Shown: piece by piece, positions 6,124 to 6,983 of the stretch
Numbering within the stretch: the stretch's first letter is position 1
How the letters are laid out: every line of letters begins with the position of its first letter
From: Candidatus Babeliales bacterium
GTDB lineage: Bacteria > Babelota > Babeliae > Babelales > JANWKD01
Reading direction: 5' to 3'
DNA length: 6,983 nt
Assembly (NCBI GenBank): GCA_025451595.1
Contig: JANWKD010000064.1
Span: 1 to 6,983, forward strand
Notes under the pieces: model-generated
Database searches by the model: none
What the model was told of the DNA's origin: nothing
The model's input: only the letters and a program-made list of their open reading frames with translations
Program-made: the position numbers and the translations under genes

Positions 6124-6213
6124 ATGATGCTCATTATATTATATTTATTTTTCATACCATTCTACATTCAGACAATGGATAAGCAACTTATTTCAACCTT
6201 CTTCTCGTTATAG
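6124..6213 (+). pseudogene. Decayed 5' copy of the Cys-rich exported protein gene (signal peptide remnant)
   Basis: The frame from ATG 6124 or 6127 encodes a 29-residue peptide carrying ILYLFFIPFYIQT followed by Met, then stops at TAG 6211-6213. Compared with the Cys-rich gene from its internal ATG 4515, the 51 bases from 6127 match at 44 positions by my count. The 14 bases before the ATG also align at 10 positions, including the AGG of the ribosome-binding site. After the signal peptide the similarity stops and no Cys motif follows. The simplest reading is a duplicated copy that kept its ribosome-binding site and signal sequence but lost the mature domain. It might still yield a small hydrophobic peptide, since AGGG lies five bases before ATG 6124. 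Confidence 0.7.
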
Positions 6214-6218
6214 GGCAA

Positions 6219-6384
6219 TTAGCCACCATAACAGCCTTCATAGCTAAGTCTAACGGAAACTTCTCCAGTTGACCCGTTGTCAATGATTTTATCACATAAA
6301 CCCGCACATTTCTTAAAATTCGTTTACCCAGCTAACATAATTATCACTTATTGCATTTATTTGTTTCAATTTGTTATATTTATA
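6219..6384 (-). pseudogene. Possible minus-strand gene remnant with one frameshift
   Basis: Read on the minus strand, 6323 to 6219 is an open frame of 34 codons ending in TAA. It gives a balanced, protein-like sequence: FKKCAGLCDKIIDNG, then GEVSVRLSYEGCYGG. An overlapping frame, 6384 to 6313, gives INAISDNYVSWVNEF. Joining them with one frameshift near 6313-6323 yields a continuous stretch of about 50 residues that looks like a C-terminus. No credible start, ribosome-binding site or homologue is recognisable. A real but dead gene end is one reading and chance is the other, so confidence is low. Confidence 0.25.
6351..6380 (+). promoter_or_regulatory. Candidate sigma-70-type promoter for the right-edge gene
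   Basis: TTGCAT (6351-6356) and TATATT (6375-6380) are 18 bases apart, close to the -35/-10 consensus, and lie about 70 bases upstream of ATG 6448. A second pair, TTGTTT (6361-6366) with TATTAT (6383-6388) at 16 bases, overlaps it. AT-rich intergenic DNA often gives such matches by chance, but this is where a promoter is expected after the gene run is interrupted. Confidence 0.35.
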
Positions 6385-6435
6385 TTATGAATGCTCATCA
6401 ATTGAGTATTTGAGAATTTTACACTTGTTGCCAAT

Positions 6436-6440
6436 GGGAG
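6436..6440 (+). promoter_or_regulatory. Shine-Dalgarno site of the right-edge gene
   Basis: GGGAG seven bases before ATG 6448 marks the start of an open frame that continues to the window end. Confidence 0.6.
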
Positions 6441-6447
6441 CTTGTTG

Positions 6448-6983
6448 ATGAACAATTTCAATAGAATATTAATCATCTTTTATACTTTTACACTCGTTGC
6501 AAACATAATTTTTTTAAATTCCTCAGATAAACAGCTGGAATCTGCCCAAGAAGAAAGTGTGAACGCATACAATAAAATAGTTGGGAATTTTGGAGGTACC
6601 GTATTAGGTGGGAAGCTAAAAGTAGGTGCCATATATAAAGATAGTGAAAACCAAAGGTGGGAAATTCAATCGTTAGAAAAAAGTAATGAAAAAACCGAAA
6701 TAAACAATCCAGAGAATAAACAAATAGTTCAAACATTCTCAATTAAGCTTAAACCAGAATTCTCAGGGCACTATTATCTTAGGATACCGAGTCGAATCCT
6801 TAGTACTACAGTATATAAAACATATCTCAAAGATGAGTCTGGAAAGTTTTATTTCATAGGGTCTAGATACGGATTTGATGATGAAGAAATACCTGAATAT
6901 ACAAAATCGGCAAAAGCTTTGATTGGATTAACGGTAGTACCGTTGAGTTTATACATTGCGTTCAAATCACCGGAATATATAAA
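6448..6983 (+). CDS. Putative membrane or exported protein, unknown function (3'-truncated by window edge)
   Basis: An open frame of 178 codons runs from ATG 6448 to the window end without a stop. The start has GGGAG seven bases upstream. Residues 6-22 (RILIIFYTFTLVANIIF) form an N-terminal membrane segment or uncleaved signal. A polar middle region follows, with a glycine-rich patch IVGNFGGTVLGGKLKVGA (about 47-64) and beta-like segments (RWEIQSLEK, QTFSIKLKPEFSGHYYLRIP). A second hydrophobic stretch, ALIGLTVVPLSLYIAF (about 155-170), lies near the cut end, so a protein with two membrane segments around a soluble domain is likely. There are no Cys and no ankyrin motifs, and I do not recognise a family. 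It is separated from the ankyrin run by about 350 bases holding remnants and a candidate promoter, so it is probably a separate transcription unit. Confidence 0.75.
   Translation, partial: MNNFNRILIIFYTFTLVANIIFLNSSDKQLESAQEESVNAYNKIVGNFGGTVLGGKLKVGAIYKDSENQRWEIQSLEKSNEKTEINNPENKQIVQTFSIKLKPEFSGHYYLRIPSRILSTTVYKTYLKDESGKFYFIGSRYGFDDEEIPEYTKSAKALIGLTVVPLSLYIAFKSPEYI

Larger units (their letters stand above)
6214..6447. other. Intergenic stretch without an intact gene
   Basis: No intact + strand gene lies between the decayed copy and the last gene. The left half holds the possible minus-strand remnant. The right half (about 6331-6435) is strongly AT-rich and holds the candidate promoter. A short inverted repeat TTGAC/GTCAA (6269-6283) is present but too weak to call. 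This is the only sizeable break in the gene run. Confidence 0.6.

Noticed and set aside
6269..6283. Inverted repeat TTGAC-CCGTT-GTCAA as a terminator.
   Set aside because: The stem is only five base pairs with two G-C pairs and is not followed by a clean T run, so it is too weak to call.
6488..6742. Minus-strand frame of 84 codons near the right edge.
   Set aside because: It is antisense to the 178-codon + strand frame, which has a good ribosome-binding site. The minus frame is rich in Leu/Phe/Tyr, as expected of the complement of an AT-rich gene.

Overview
The window is a compact gene run from an AT-rich bacterium. Every intact gene I can support is on the + strand. G+C content falls along the run: I counted 43% in 601-660, inside the ATPase gene, and 22% in 4801-4860. 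Shine-Dalgarno sites are clear (AAAGG or AAAGGA a few bases before ATG). The gene types are a eukaryote-like ATAD3 AAA+ ATPase, several exported ankyrin-repeat proteins and an exported Cys-rich protein. These suggest an intracellular or protist-associated bacterium. My best guess is Candidatus Dependentiae (TM6/Babeliae), with ankyrin-rich Legionellales, Rickettsiales, Chlamydiae or Bacteroidetes endosymbionts as alternatives. No rRNA, tRNA or housekeeping marker is present to settle this.

Region 1 (1-1482) is the 3' part of an ATAD3-like gene, open at the left edge: a Gly/Ser/Pro-rich stretch, a long charged coiled coil, a hydrophobic segment and a complete AAA+ module. Region 2 (1506-2649) holds two small exported proteins: a Cys-containing protein ending in degenerate ankyrin repeats, and a 147-residue helical protein of unknown function. 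Region 3 (2658-6094) holds three paralogous exported ankyrin proteins, here called A (2658-3545), B (3542-4429) and C (5159-6094). A Cys-rich, probably zinc-binding exported protein (4452-5108) lies between B and C. Region 4 (6095-6447) holds a decayed copy of the 5' end of the Cys-rich gene (6124-6213) and a short stretch that reads like a frameshifted minus-strand gene remnant. Region 5 (6448-6983) is a membrane-protein gene cut by the right edge.

Genes from the left edge to 6094 are co-oriented. They are separated by 50 bases or less, or overlap (11 bases at 2206, ATGA at 3542), and no terminator is visible between them, so they could form one operon. The order B - Cys-rich - C - Cys-rich remnant suggests tandem duplication of a two-gene unit followed by loss of the second Cys-rich gene. 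A plausible but unproven picture is an envelope-anchored ATPase encoded with a set of exported proteins that act in the periplasm, at the cell surface or in a host cell.
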